Below, one piece after another: positions 1-14,074 of a stretch of DNA of 64,000 bases. The stretch is from NCBI RefSeq assembly GCF_000516985.1, contig NW_006917102.1:1-64000 (forward strand), written 5' to 3'. Position numbers and translations under genes: made by a program. Positions within the stretch are counted from its first letter, which is position 1. Each line of letters begins with the position of its first letter. This DNA is from Pestalotiopsis fici W106-1. Its lineage: Eukaryota; Ascomycota; Sordariomycetes; Amphisphaeriales; Sporocadaceae. The notes beneath the pieces were generated by a model. The model made no database searches. It had not been told where the DNA came from and saw nothing but the letters and a program-made list of their open reading frames with translations.

Positions 1-2027
1 TAAAATAAAAAATAATAATAGTAATAATAACAATAAACCGAAAAAAATAATAAAATACTTAAAAATTAACGCGAAAAAAAAAAAAAAAAAAATAATAAAT
101 AAAATTAATACCGCTATAATTTTAATAAAAATAAAAAAATAAAAAAAAAGCGAAAAAAAAGGTAAATGCCAAAATAAAAATTATATATATAAATAAAAAA
201 TATACGTAAAATAAATAAATTAGATTTAGGGGAATAGGTTTATAAAAAAAAAAAAAAATAACGGTAAAAAAGGTAATTAACGGAAATAAAACAAAATAAA
301 AAAACTAAATATTAATATTTTGCTTTATTCGCGTTTTAAATCGCCGTCGAAAAAAAAAAAATCTAATATTAAAAGCCTAATTAGCGAAACAAATATATTT
401 ATAGCATATTAAAAAAAATAAAATAAAATAATAAAAAAAATAAAATAAATTATATATTTACATAGCTTTACACAAGCTATTTAATATATTTACCGTTTTT
501 TTTTTATATTTAAATTAAAATAAAGAAAAAATATAAAAAAGTCCAAATATAAATATACGGCTTATTTTTTTATTTTTTTTTCCTAATTTAATTCGATTTA
601 ATTTAATTTTTTTTTAATTTATTTAAATATCTCAAATTATACCGGCTATTTTTAGCTTTTGCTAATTTTTTCTAATAATTTTTAACTTTTTTTAATTCTT
701 TTTTTAACTCTTTTAAATTTTTTTAAATTTTTTTAAATTCTTTTAAATTCTCTTTAGGTCTTTAACCTTTTACGATTTAATCCTTTACTTCTATAACTAT
801 TACCTAACGGCTAATTTATTTTTTTTTAATTTTTTTTCCTAAAATTTACAGCAAAAGGATTAAATAATTACTAGCCGATATTTTCTTTTTTTTTTTCCCT
901 CACAACTTATATATACCTACCTTTTTAAATTCGTCGGCCGTTTAATAAGCTTAAAATTAAATATATAACTATTATAAATATTTGCCGCGTATATATTTTA
1001 TTAGTAATAATTATTTTTTTAAACTAAAAATTTAAGCTGCTTACCTTTTTTTAATTTCTAAAAGCAATTTTTACGCATTTTATCTTTTTATTCGTATTCC
1101 CTTTTTTATTATTTATTTTTATCGCTATTATATTACCGCGTTAAAATATTATTATAACATAAATAGGCTATCGCTAAAATATAAACAAATTACCGCGATA
1201 AAGTTATTTTTATCGGTAAAACTATATTCCAATAGCACGGTTTAAAGGCCGCTTTTTATATTAAAAACGGAAACCGAGCCGAAATTAAGCTTTTCCACGG
1301 CAATAGCAAGCCTATCATTTTTTAATTTAAAAAGCATATAGCTAAAAGCCACCCGGTAAACCTGCCGATAATAATTTTTTACGCTAGCTTTTAGCTTTAG
1401 GTACGTTTTAAATTTTATTTTTTATTTAAAAATTATATTTATTAAAGCTAATTAAAAAATTATATAGCTTAAGCTAAGCCGCAAAATCTAATAATAAAAA
1501 TTTTATAATATAATCCGATATCGCTAACCTTGCTTTTATATCGATTACGCCGTTTAATTCGATTTGCCTTATTATTATTTAAAATATATTACCGGTATCG
1601 AGCGTAACGCTTTCGCTTATTTTACTTATATATACAAATAAATAGCTAATATACCTTATAAATATTGCCAGCTTTTAATATAAATTAAAAAATAATATAT
1701 TTTTATAGCCGATTATATTAAAATCGAAGGTAAAATAAGCGGTAAATATACAATATATTTTGCTAATAGCCAAAATTGCGATATATATATCGAGCTTAAA
1801 TTCGGCTATATTAGCAAAATTTATACCGTAAATAATAATATTTACGCTATTATTAATATTTCCGACGTCGTATAAACGAGCGATATTATAATATATAATA
1901 TAAAAAAAATAATATTTAATATATTTTTTTTTTTTACGTTTATAATTTTTTTTTATAAAGGAAAACGTTTCGATTTACGATAAATTTTAATTATTACCGA
2001 AAATTCCTAATTTATTATAATACGATA

Positions 2028-2345
2028 TTTAATATACTTAATATACTTAATATGCTTAATATACTTAATATATATAATATATACGATATATTCGATATGC
2101 TTAATATGCTTAATATATATAATATATTTAATATGCTTAATATATTTAATATATTTAATATATATAATATACACGATATATTCGATATATTTAATATGCT
2201 TAATATATATAATATATATAATATATTTAATATATTTAATATGCTTAATATATACGATATATTTAATATATTTAATATACTTAATATACTTAATATATAT
2301 AATATATACAATATATTTAATATATTTAATATATATAATAATATT
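2028..2345. repeat. 9-nt AT minisatellite
   Basis: About 35 imperfect tandem copies of a 9-base unit of the form TTAATATAY, with variants containing ATGC or CGATAT. Because the unit length is a multiple of three and lacks stops in several frames, long frames stay open on both strands (98 residues on minus, 106 on plus) and encode Asn-Ile-Leu/Tyr/Phe strings. I read this as simple repeat and not as coding sequence. Variation among units is mostly at the T/C of the last position and at occasional G, as expected if RIP or slippage acted on it. Confidence 0.85.
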
Positions 2346-4289
2346 TATATTTATAATTTATTTTTATTATAATTAATATAAAGGAATTATATATTACGGT
2401 ATCGAATATTTATTATAATTAATACGTATTCGCCGGCTATTAAAATTTTTAATAAACCGCAACTAAAAAAAACCTAAAATAGGCAAAAACCTAACCGATA
2501 CCGGTAGCTATATAATTATTTATAGGTATAATAATATAAGTATCGCTTTTTTTTTTATATTAGCATATTTTCTAATTATTAAATTAAAAGCTACGCGTTA
2601 ATCTTATATATTAGGCAATATTTAATTGCTTTATAATTTATATAATATATCGTATTTTAGAAATTTATAGCATACCTAAGCTATAATAGCTATATTTTAA
2701 ATTTATCCGTTATAAAATGCCGTTTTATTAATTTTACGGTATTTTTATTTAAAAGGATAAAAAACGGTTACATATAAATATAAGCGATATTTTAGCAATT
2801 TTAAACCAAAGCTTATAAATATTTATTATACGGAGCCTATAGCAAAAAAAAATCTTTTTTATTAAAATAAATGCTAAATTTACCTATAAAAGGCGGAATT
2901 TAAGGGCTATTATATTTGGTTTAGCTTTTTAGTTAATTTATTAATTTCGCAAATTGCTAAAATTTAAATAAATAATATAATAATTAATATAACCTAAAAT
3001 AATAATTAAGGCCACTATTATTATACGATTATTTTACAATATATTGCTATTTGCAAATAATTTATTATAAATATTCTTTTTTAAATGTTTTAATTACGTA
3101 CGGCACTAACCGACAAATACGGGTATTATAAACCGGAAGGTTTTACGCTATAAGCGCGTATAATAATCGGCTAGGCGTAATATTAATAGCCTTTAAGGAT
3201 AAGGTGTTGCCCGATTGGCTTTTTTATTTTAAAATTTATTTTTAGCCTAAAGGTCGAATTTCGAACCGTATTAATAGCGACCGGCATAAGAAAAAAACCT
3301 AAACGGCGTCGATTAGTTGGCACCCTTTTCCTTTTTATTTTTATTATTTATAACGATCGGGTTACCCCGGTTATTTTATTTAGTCCTTAGGCGTAAATTG
3401 CCTTTATTACGTAAAGGAGTAGTAATAATCGGAATAGGATTCGCATTTTAAACGAGGATAAAATATTTGTTAAAGCCGAGAATTTATTTAGATTTTTTAG
3501 GGAACTAATAACGAAAATACGCAAAGTTATCGTTAATCGAAAACTTATTTTATAGCGATTCGATCTAGCCCCGGGCAAAATTTAAAAAGAAATTAATTAT
3601 ATTATTAAATTTTGCGATTTCGGTAAAAGGGAGATTTTTTTTATTTTTATTAGCTATTTGATTAAAGCGATCCGAATATAATAAAATTATGCTACGTCGG
3701 TATATAATATTAATATTGCGGATTAACGGTATATATATATTATAAAGGCTTAAAATATTTTATAGATTTTAAGCCTTTATTTATTATATCGGATATCGTT
3801 AATTAGTATAATTTATAAAGGATTAAGGCAAAAAGGGAACGAAAAAAAGATAAACGTATTAATACGGGCAATTTAGGCGGAGTTAATATTATTATAAGCG
3901 AGATATTTTTGTAAACGCTTTAAAAAATCGCGCTAATTATTTATTATATTAGCTTATCGAATATCCGTATTAATTATAACGGTCGAATTAAAAAATAGGG
4001 AGGATATATATAATATAATAAATTTTTCGTATAGCTAATATTAATTTACGTATAATATTTAGCTAGTTTTTTTTTTAGCTTATATTAATTTTTAATATAT
4101 TAGCATACGCTAGGATAAATTAGAAAAAAATAAAAAAAAAAAAGGGGGATTCGTATAATGCGTAGATTTTATAGCTTATTTAAAATTAGGGTAGGAAGGT
4201 TTTGCAAAAAGTAAAGCTTTTTGTAATTAGCAAATATTATAATGCTAAAAATTTTCCTTATTTTGGAAAATATGAAAAAAAAAAGAAAA

Positions 4290-4450
4290 AAAAAAGCTCC
4301 AGGCTGGGGGGAGAAGGGGTATTTATATAGATATTAGATAAGTTATTAGTTTAACGGTTGCTGGGCCAGGTTATTTATTTGATTTTAAATAAATTATTAA
4401 TTTAGCGGTGGTTAAGGAAGGCTAGGCAGCAGGCGGCGCGGTGCGGTCGT
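4290..4450. other. Less-mutated island inside the RIP block
   Basis: A stretch of about 160 bases with runs of G, several CTGG/CAGG words and a GGCGCGGTGCGG segment, set in otherwise TpG-free DNA. It retains TpG and CpA in contexts that the surrounding sequence has lost. It may be a later insertion or a short single-copy segment that escaped RIP. No reading frame or RNA structure is recognisable. Confidence 0.4.
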
Positions 4451-7400
4451 TTAATAATAACCGTATTACGAAGCTAAAGGTTTATTTAATTTAAATAAAT
4501 TATTACCTTAATAATAGCAAAGCCAAATTAGGCAATAGGAAAAATGCTTAATAATAGAATTTTTATAATTTAATTAGATTTATATATTTTAATTTAATTT
4601 TAATTAATATATACGACTTAATTAGATTTATATATTTTTTTATTTATAAAAAATAAAATAAAATAATTGCTTAAACCACGATATATTATAAAATGCACGA
4701 ATATTATCCCGGTACCAAAAACCCATGCCAGGTAATATAACGCAATTATATACTGCTTTTGGCCGTAAAAAAGCTGTTTTATAGCGGCTTTAATAGCGCA
4801 AAATAGCTTTCGCTATAGGGCGATTGCAATTTTTTATTTTTTTTTAGTCGAGTCCTGTCTAATATATATCTAAAAAATTTAAGTAATATCGCAAAGTTAA
4901 TTAGTGGGCTTTTCGAAGGCTTTAATTTATTTATAATATTATATACGACTCCGTGGGATTTTAACGTTAGTTACTTTATAAAATATTTTAATATTATTTT
5001 AATATTTTATAAAAATTATTAACTCGGTAAAATAGTCGCTATTCGAGTAACGTTATAATTCTTTTTAGCTAGGGCTTTATAAGGTTTCGGTATTATTATT
5101 ATTTTCGAAAAGCTTATTAAAATGGGCTTTATAGGCAAGTTTAAAATTTCGGTTTTTTATAATTTCGGGTATAAATATAAAGGATTTGCGGTAAATAATT
5201 TTAAATATAATGCTAATAGCTGCCGTAAAAGTTTATAAAAATTTAGCATAGCTTTCGCAAAGCGGCAAAGTAATATTAATTATTATATATTTTATATTTG
5301 CGGGCTAGGTATATTATAGATAATTAAAATATTTTAATAAAATATATATATATTATATAATGCTTTAATATAGGATAAAAAACGAAAAAATATAATCGGC
5401 TTTAAAAGTTATATAAGGCGGGAAGGAAACGGGATAACCGATATTTTATTTTTAATATACTAGCGATAATAAAAAAAAAGGCGGAAAGGCTATTTTATAT
5501 ATTTAAATATATATTTTAATAATATATAATAAATACGTTAATATAAATAATAATAAATAATAAAATTAACGGGAAAATATAAGTTATTTATTATTAAAGT
5601 GATTAATTACGGTAAAAAATAGCTATATTGCGAATTTGCATTTTCCCTTATATCGGCTATAATTAGGCTATACGCATTAGCGTTTGCCGTATAACTAAAT
5701 AAATAAATTTACACAAAAAGTTTATTTCGTATCCTATTTATTGCGTTCTTTTGCCTATTTAGTATAGCTATATATTTATATACCTTTTATTATTTTAGGT
5801 AAATAATATACTATATATTAGGTAACTTTTAGCAAATTTTTGGGTTATTTATTCGTAAAAAGTTTAAAAATAATATAGGGATTCCGCGGCGAGGCGTGCG
5901 AAAAAATCTAGGAATTAGCATTTCGTTTTTTATCGGCTCCGGGTAAAGCTCCCTTTATTATCCGGGTTTTTTTTTTACGCGTTATAAATATTTTATAAAA
6001 ATCCGTACGCTTTATAGCCGGTATATTGCTTTATATTGCTCCCTAAAACGTCTTATTAAAAAATTATAATTATTTTTTATAAATTTTTAAACGATTTTTC
6101 GGGGTTTAGGTATTAGTTAACGTTATAATATACGTTTAAATTAGCGATATATTTTATATTTATATATAATATATATATATTATTTATAGCCTTTAATTAA
6201 TTATTAAAATAGGCCTAAATATTTCCGTTTATGCGCCTAAGCCGTTTAATTTTTTTTTAGGCCGCGACTAATATAAGCGTTTATTTTTATAAATTATCCT
6301 ATATAATAGCTAAATCGCTTTTATCGTCGCTACCCGGCTCGATTTCGAAAGCTTGCTTATAACGGTATAAATTATATAATTATTTTATATCGTTATCGCA
6401 TTTATTATCCCGATAATCGCTATTTATTACGCTATTTAGCATAGCCCGCCTATAAAATATAGTTTTTAAATAATTTATTATTTTATCTTTAATAAATTTT
6501 AAAGCTTTAGCTTTGCTTATTATTTTAGCGCGCGCTCGAATTTCTTTTATACGGCGCTGCGTATATTTAAAAATAAATATTATAAATATTAGCGGTATAA
6601 GCTATTAAAAGCTTTTCTAAAGCGAGCTAATCTGCCGTTTAATAATAATAAATATATTATTTTACCTATTTCGCCCGGCGCGACCGCTTTTTTGCGTAAA
6701 ATCTTTTAAGCGCCGTAATAGCGTAATATAAATTATTGCTTTAATATATAAAATATCTAACTTTACGCTAAACGTATTAATAACCGCTATAAACCGCTTT
6801 TTTTTAATTTATTTTTTAAGTATTTATATTTTTTATTTAATATTACCGGCTTAGTTATAATATATAAAATATTTTAGCCTTTTGCTAATTATTATTATTT
6901 TTATTACGGTTTTATAATATATAATAATTTTGCCGCCCGGGAACCGTTAGGAAATTAGCGTTAGCTTATTTTTTAAAACTAGCGTAAAACCTTTTTTAAC
7001 GTTGTTTTTTTTTTAATATTTATTTCGTATATTGAATACGTAATATTTTTTTTCGACGTATTATTATAAAAAATAGCGGCGTTTTCCCGATTAATTTAAA
7101 TATACGTAAAAAAGGTGGCTTCGTCCCGCGGTATTAATATAGCTATTAATAATATAATTTACATTCCGTGGTTAATTAGTATTTTTCCGATTTTTAAAAA
7201 CGCAGGCCGGAATTTCGAGCTTTAGCTAGCGCTATTTAGGATTATATAATATTTATTTATTATAATTCGGTTTAGCCGTAATTTCGCCTATAAAACGCGT
7301 ATATATATAGCAAAAATAATATAAATCGCCGATTTAGGCGTAATAAATACGATAAAAGCCGCTTCCGATTTTAACCCGATTAATATATACGCTAATAATT

Positions 7401-10400
7401 ATATTAAAATCCTAATTTATAGCGTTTCGCACCGTTTAATTATATTTTTGCGTAACGCTATAAATAGCACAATTACGATAGTGATTTTATTTTTTGTGTA
7501 ATATGCTAAAAATATAAACGATAAGTTTTTGCCGGACGCCGTTTTTACGATTTATAGCACCGGCGAATAGCTTTTATAAATAGCCTAAAGTATTTTTTTT
7601 TATTTAAGCCGGAATTACGCCTCCAGGTCGTCCAGCATTTATTTTAGCCGTTTTAAAATATTAATTTCGGCTAACCTTTTTTACCGTTTAAATCTAACTT
7701 TATCGCCGTTTTATTTAAATAGCTTTAGGCGCTGTTTTTTTATTATAATCCTTTATTTTTAACCGAGCTTTAAAAAGCGGTGCTATATTTTATTATCGGT
7801 TTTAAATTTATTCTTACAAATAAATATGCTAAACAAGGTTATAGCTTCGCGCGCGTAAATAACGTTTTGCGTAAAAAATAAATAATTTATAAATAAAGCA
7901 TCCGTTTCGCCTATTATATTTTTCGAATTTTTATTTTTAAACGTTATAACTTAAAAATCGCTAATTAAAAATTTGCGGAAAATCGCAATTTATATATACC
8001 GCTACGAATTAATATTTATTTTAGTTTTTATATATTAATTTATAAATTACGTTATTAACCTCTATATTTTATCCGCAAATTAAATAATATATTAACTATC
8101 CTAAAAGCCAACCTTTTCCTTTTCTAGCTTAAGCTCGTCGCCGTTTTCTTTATCGCGCGTTATTTAATTATTAAATAGCGGCTCCGGGCTTAGCTCGCAT
8201 CTTTTTTCCATTTTTATCCTTTATTTTTTAAATATTTAGCCGTATACCGTATTCTAGCTAAATAAAAATAAATTAATATAATCTGCCTATTAGGTTACGC
8301 TATTAATCGCTTATTAAAACGGGAATATTAGCTAAAAATATTATATAAATAGCTCGCCGATTTCCCGCGATAAAAAGCGGTAAATTATATTAAGCTTATC
8401 CGTTATTAAGTATTTTTTATAATATTTAGTTATAATATATATTATTTTATAATAAATAAAAATATTACGCATATTTTTTTATTTAATATTTTAAATCCGC
8501 AAATTTAAAATTTTTGCGCTATAACTCGGGCTTTTTCTATTTATATATATTAAAACGAATAGCCGGTTACAGATAGCGTTTACGAGCTTATTAAAAATAA
8601 TATTAATTTTAAGCCGGATAGCGGGCTAATTTAGCGTTTAAGCATTTTTATTTTATTATCGCTATAATTTTTATTATTAGGAGATTTTTTGCGTTAGCTA
8701 AAAGCGGCCGACGGGCTATAGGTTTTTTTTGTTAAACGCGAATTAATACCCTAATTTTATATTTAATTAATCGTTTTTAAACGCGTTTTATAAAATATTT
8801 AAAAAGCCGACAGATACCTAAATTATCGGGTCCCGGTCGAAATATAGCGCGGTACCTAATAGGTTTTTAATTTTATTAATTAGCTTTTTTATTATTTTCC
8901 GGAAATCGTTTATTATAAGCTATATACGCTTATATAAAACCCGCGGCCCGTTTTATTAAATATAGCTTTTAAACGGTATATTAAATAAAACGGTTATACC
9001 GTATATACGGTTCGATAAAATTTAATTTATAACGCTTAGCCGTAATTAGGCGGATACCCTAATTATAAATTTATTTATACGCTTCCGTACCCGCTTAAAT
9101 AAGCCTTTTATAATAAGCTTAGCTTTTTTGCGCTAATAGCCGTTTGCGATTTTGCCTTCGACCTCCCGCTTTATTTTTATTATAAACCGCGCTATAATTA
9201 TAATATATATAATTTTAATAATAGCCAAATATTACTTTATATAATTAAATATATTTATTTAGCTATTATTATCCCGGATACCTATAACGGCCAGCTTATT
9301 AATAATTATATTTTTATACGGCGATAAATAATAATAATAATCGAATAACGCTAATAATAGCCGTGCTATTAAATCGTTTAAGCGGTTTTACTTTTTATTA
9401 TTTTTTCGGAATAAAAAAGCCGCTACTATATTTTCCCCATTTTCGCCTGGCTAAAATAATGCCTTTAAATCGCCTAAAATCTTATTTTATAATAGCGTTA
9501 GCTCGTATTACGGCCTTTTTTTATTTTATAAGCTTTATATTTTTTATAAATATAAAAGCAATTTGCTTATAAATATATAATAGCGTATTTATACGTTTTT
9601 GGCTATAAATGGCTAAAACGGGTTATATTTTTTAGTATCCGTATCGCGTATTATTTCGAAAAGCGTAACAGCACCAGCTTTAAAATTATATATTTGCTTT
9701 TGCGCTTCGTTCGCTATTTTTATATAGCTATTTTAAAATGTTTATAAAGCCGTTTCGTTTAGCCGTAATAATTATAATATATTATATAAGCGCTTTAGGC
9801 CCTTTTCGCTTTTAAAATTTACTAAATACCGCGCTTAGCCTATTTTCCGCATTTATAAATTTAACTTTAGCTTTTTATTTACGTTATAAATCGCCCGGTT
9901 AGCTAATTTATTTAATAATGCGCTTTTTCGGCTAAAAATATATAATTAGGTATTAAGCGACGATTAGGGCGGAAATGCTTTAATAATTAGCATTTTATAT
10001 AGCGTCCTCGGCGGCTTTTTTTTTATTTTTTTTTTCCTCCGCCTTTTTCGCCTTTTTTTTTTATTATTATTATAATACGTCGATTAGGTTTAAATCCGAA
10101 TCGCTATATATAAAATCTAATATTTCGGCATTTTAGGGTCGTTTAAATAATTATCCGTCGTATTCGCCGTTTCGCTTTTTTATTTATATTTTTATTATTA
10201 AAATAATATTTCCGAAAACCTCGAAATATCGGTTAGCTTTCTGTTTTAGGAAAAATTTTTAGCATTAAACGCTTTTTTTTTACGGAACGGCTGTTATTTT
10301 TGCATATTTTTTTTATTTTTTTATTTTTAGCTATTTACTTATTTATATTTTTATTTATAATGCTTTTATATTTTTTTAACATAGCATACGATATATATAT

Positions 10401-10680
10401 AATTATCGTAAACTATATTATTTATATAAAGCGGGCTTAGGTTTAAAATCGGCCCGCGCGTCGGTTTTAAGAAAGCGAAATCGTTAAATTAGCTTTATAT
10501 ATAAATAATACCGTATAGCGCTCGCACGGTATCCCCGATAAATTTACGTTTATTAATCGGGACGCTTTTATGCTAATTTTTAAATAAATACCGCTTAATT
10601 TTATTATTTATATAAATATAGCGGCATTAACTATAAATTACGATACGGAAATCGGGCAAATAAATAAAAAAATAAATAAA

Positions 10681-11610
10681 TAATATTATTTTTTTTATAA
10701 TAAAAAACTAAAATAAAATAATATATATATAAATAAATATATAAAAAATAATTATATAAACCTTATTTTTTTCCTTTTTTTTTTTTAATTATTTTTTTTT
10801 TTCGTTTTAAAATTTAAAATNNNNNNNNNNNNNNNNNNNNNNNNNNNNNNNNNNNNNNNNNNNNNNNNNNNNNNNNNNNNNNNNNNNNNNNNNNNNNNNN
10901 NNNNNNNNNNNNNNNNNNNNTAAAATTAAAATAAAGGAAATAATAAAAGGATAAAAGAAAAAAAAAACAAAAATAATAAATAAAAATATAAATAAAAAAT
11001 AAATAAATAAAAATAGCGTATAGCGAAAAAAAGGGAGTAAAAGGAAGCGAATTTATATAATACCGATAAACCTATTTTATCGGCTTATTTTTTTTTTTAT
11101 TTATCCGACCTTACTTTAGCCCGCGGCCGGGAAAAACGTCGTAATAATAATAATAATAATCTAATTTAATAAAATAAATATAGCCTTTTATTAAAATAAA
11201 AATAATTAAATTAAATTAAATCCGTTTAGCAATCGAACGAATTTAATAAAAACGCGTAAAATTCCCAAACTATAGCCCCGCCCCCCGTAACTACCGGCAG
11301 CTAACAAACCCTAGCCAGCTACCCGCGCCCGCGGGAACGGCCTTACCGGCGATAAAACGGCCGTAACGGCTATAGCGTTTATCGGATCACAATAAAAAAT
11401 AAACCGTTAAAACCGCGCTAATCGGGAGGCCTAAATATTAAGTTTTTGCTCCCCGATTAGGCCCGTTTTCGTAAAATTTTAGTTAGATTCGTATTAAATA
11501 AATTTTACGTTCCCGATCGAACGAATTTTACCCCCGGCCTTTTTAATAAAGATAAAAATGCCTATATAAAACGAACGAGCTCGACGTAAAGTTCTTTTAG
11601 GCTGTGGGAT
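10681..11610. repeat. Long direct repeat A, copy 1 (contains gap)
   Basis: Matches 12,629-13,420 in the same orientation over its whole length outside the N run. Both copies start with an AATATATATATAAATAAATA segment and share an AAAAATAAACCGTTAAAACC block (copy 1 about 11,394, copy 2 about 13,203). They end near a TATATAAA-like element, which would fit a retroelement LTR promoter. This copy keeps more C and G (for example the GCCCCGCCCCCC stretch near 11,274) than copy 2. LTR identity is an inference from length, orientation and the TATA-like word; no primer-binding site or internal domain was recognised. Confidence 0.7.
10821..10920. other. Assembly gap of exactly 100 N
   Basis: The run of N is exactly 100 bases, the usual placeholder for a gap of unknown size. 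It lies inside direct repeat A copy 1, so true spacing and even contiguity of this part of the window are uncertain. Confidence 0.97.
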
Positions 11611-11619
11611 AGGAATTAC

Positions 11620-11870
11620 CGCTATTATATTAAAAAAGCTATTATTATTATATTAAAAAAGCTATTAATATTAATTAATTATATTAAAAAAGCTATTGTT
11701 ATTACGTTAAAAAAGTTATTATTATTATATTAAAAAAGCTATTAATATTAATTAATTATATTAAAAAAACTATTATTATTGCGCTAAAGGAATTATTAAT
11801 ATAGCGTTAAAAGAATTATTGGTATTACGCTAAAGGAATTATTATTATTATTATTATATATTGCTTATTA
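11620..11870. repeat. AT minisatellite in spacer between repeats A1 and B1
   Basis: Tandem imperfect units built around ATTAAAAAAGCTATT, spaced 24-50 bases, with later units drifting to GCTAAAGGAATTATT. The larger segment with ATTAATTAATTATATT occurs twice. It appears only in the first of the two A-B units; the second unit has a shorter, unrelated spacer (13,420-13,664). Confidence 0.6.
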
Positions 11871-12065
11871 ATTTTTGTTAAATTATAAAAAAATTAATTT
11901 TAATTTAACGCTTTTTATATTATAATAGTAATAGTAAAGGCAAAGGTAAAGGATATAACGGTTTTATTATATAAGAATTAAAGATACTAAGATAAATATA
12001 ATAATTCTCATTTTTATAAAGATAGCAATGGCTTAACCTTAACGCTGGGAATGCTTAATGAAATT

Positions 12066-12479
12066 ATTATCCTTAATAGCCGTTAGCTAGTTGCTTAATA
12101 GGATTATAGTTTTAGCAATAATTTAAACGGTTGGATTATTAGGATTATTAAACTTTTTCGATTTTAAGATTATAAAGTTGGCTTGGCATTATAATTTAAA
12201 ATATATTAATAAAAAAATAAATAAATATATATTATAAAAAGATTTTTTATATAAATAATTATTATTTTAGTAATTAATTTAAGCATTTATTTTATTTATA
12301 AATAAAGCATTTAATACGCTTTAACGATTATATTTATGCATTAATTTAAATATTTTTATTTTTAGATATTTATTGTTTAATACTTTTTTTTAAAACTACC
12401 GTTCCTTATTAGCATAAACCTTAATACCTTTTATATTTTAGGTTTATTTTAAAAACCCGTAATATAGTTATTATATTTA
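12066..12479. repeat. Direct repeat B, copy 1
   Basis: Aligns by eye with 13,665-14,074 in the same orientation, sharing for example ATTTATTTTATTTATAA and AAAACTACCGTTCCTTATTA. Compared with copy 2, many C and G positions are T and A here (AAACCTTAATACC against AAACCCTAACACC), so this copy is more heavily RIP-mutated. Together with repeat A it forms an A-spacer-B unit present twice in tandem. Confidence 0.75.
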
Positions 12480-12628
12480 TCCTTAAAGGGAGAAACGAGG
12501 GTTTATCCCCAAGGGAAGAAACGAGGGTTTATCCCCGAAAAAAAAAATATAATTAATTAAAAGGCATATCCTGCTCATTAGCAAAGTCTTTACCTTTAAC
12601 CTAAAGGCTTAAATAAGAAAATCCAGTA

Positions 12629-13420
12629 TAATATTAATTTTTTATAATAAAAAATTAAAATAAAATAATATATATATAAATAAATATATAAAAAATAATT
12701 ATATAAACCCCGTTTTTTTTTTCCTTTAATATTTTTTTAAATTAAAATAAAAAAAATAATAAAAAAAGAAAAAAAAGAAAAAAATAAAAATAATAAACGG
12801 GAATATATAAATAAAAATTAAATAAATAAAAATAAAATATAGCAAAAAAAAATAAAAAAAAAAGCGAATTTATATAATATCGATAAATTTATTTTATTAG
12901 CTTATTTTTTTTTTAATTTTTTTTTAATTTATAACTAAAAAAAACGTTATAATAATAATAATAATAATTTAATTTAATAAAATAAATATAACTTTTTATT
13001 AAAATAAAAATAATTAAATTAAATTAAATTTATTTAATAATTAAATAAATTTAATAAAAACGTATAAAATTTTTAAAATTATAACCTTGCCCTTTATAAT
13101 TACCGCTAATTAATAAATTTCGGCTAATTACCCGCGAACGTAAAAACGGTTTTATTAATAACGAAACGGTTATAATAATTATAACGCCCGTCGGATCGCA
13201 ATAAAAAATAAACCGTTAAAACCGCGCTAATTAAAAGGTTTAAATATTAAGTTTTTGCTGTTTAATCGGGCTTATTTTCGTAAAATTCTAATTAAATTAA
13301 TATTAAACGAATTTTATATCCCCGACCAAATAAATTTTACCTTTAATCTTTAAAATAAAAACAAAAAGGCTTATATAAATTAAATAAACCCGATATAAAA
13401 TTCGTTTAAATTATAAAATA
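12629..13420. repeat. Long direct repeat A, copy 2
   Basis: Second, more strongly mutated copy of 10,681-11,610. Differences between the copies are mainly C to T and G to A transitions, both directions being present, which is what RIP on both strands gives. It ends in a region equivalent to the TATATAAA word of copy 1, here TATATAAATT. Confidence 0.7.
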
Positions 13421-13664
13421 AGGCAGCTAAGATTTAATTACCGAGTAAAACAAACAAGCAATTATTAAGAGTGCCTTAAAAAATAGCATCCAACTTAAAA
13501 TAAAAGCAAATTTATTTATTAAAATATATGTCCCTTGCTTTGCGTAATTATTTTGCCGTGTTACGAATATACACCCTTGCATAAAAATAAACAAATATAT
13601 TAACGCTTAAAGAAAAAAAAAAAGGCTTAGCACCGAAAGCCGGGCATAAGACAAAACAGGAACC

Positions 13665-14074
13665 ATTATCTTTAATAGCCGCTAGCTAATTACTTAATAG
13701 GATTATAATTTTGGCAATAATTTAAACGGTTAAATTATTAGGATTATTAAACTTCCTTAATTTTAAGGCTATAAAGTCGGCTTGGTATTATAATTTAAAG
13801 CATATTAGTAAAGGAATAAATAAATATATATTATAAAAAAATTTCCTATATAAATAATTATTACCTTAGTAATTAATTTAAGCATTTATTTTATTTATAA
13901 GTAAAGCATTTAATACGTTTTAACGATTATATTTATATATTAATTTAAACACCTTTACCTTTAGATATTTATTGCTTAATACCTTCTTTTAAAACTACCG
14001 TTCCTTATTAGCATAAACCCTAACACCTTTTATACTTTAGGTTTATTTTAGAAACCCGTAGTGTAATCGTTATA
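13665..14074. repeat. Direct repeat B, copy 2, edge of the RIP block
   Basis: Less mutated partner of 12,066-12,479. It ends at a GCCGGATCC word, after which base composition becomes normal within about 150 bases. It therefore marks the right-hand border of the decayed repeat block. Confidence 0.75.

Noticed and set aside
2015..2372. Two long open frames (98 and 106 codons) on opposite strands
   Set aside because: Both result from the 9-nt tandem repeat; composition is nothing but Asn, Ile, Leu, Tyr, Phe, Met and the DNA is in a RIP block.
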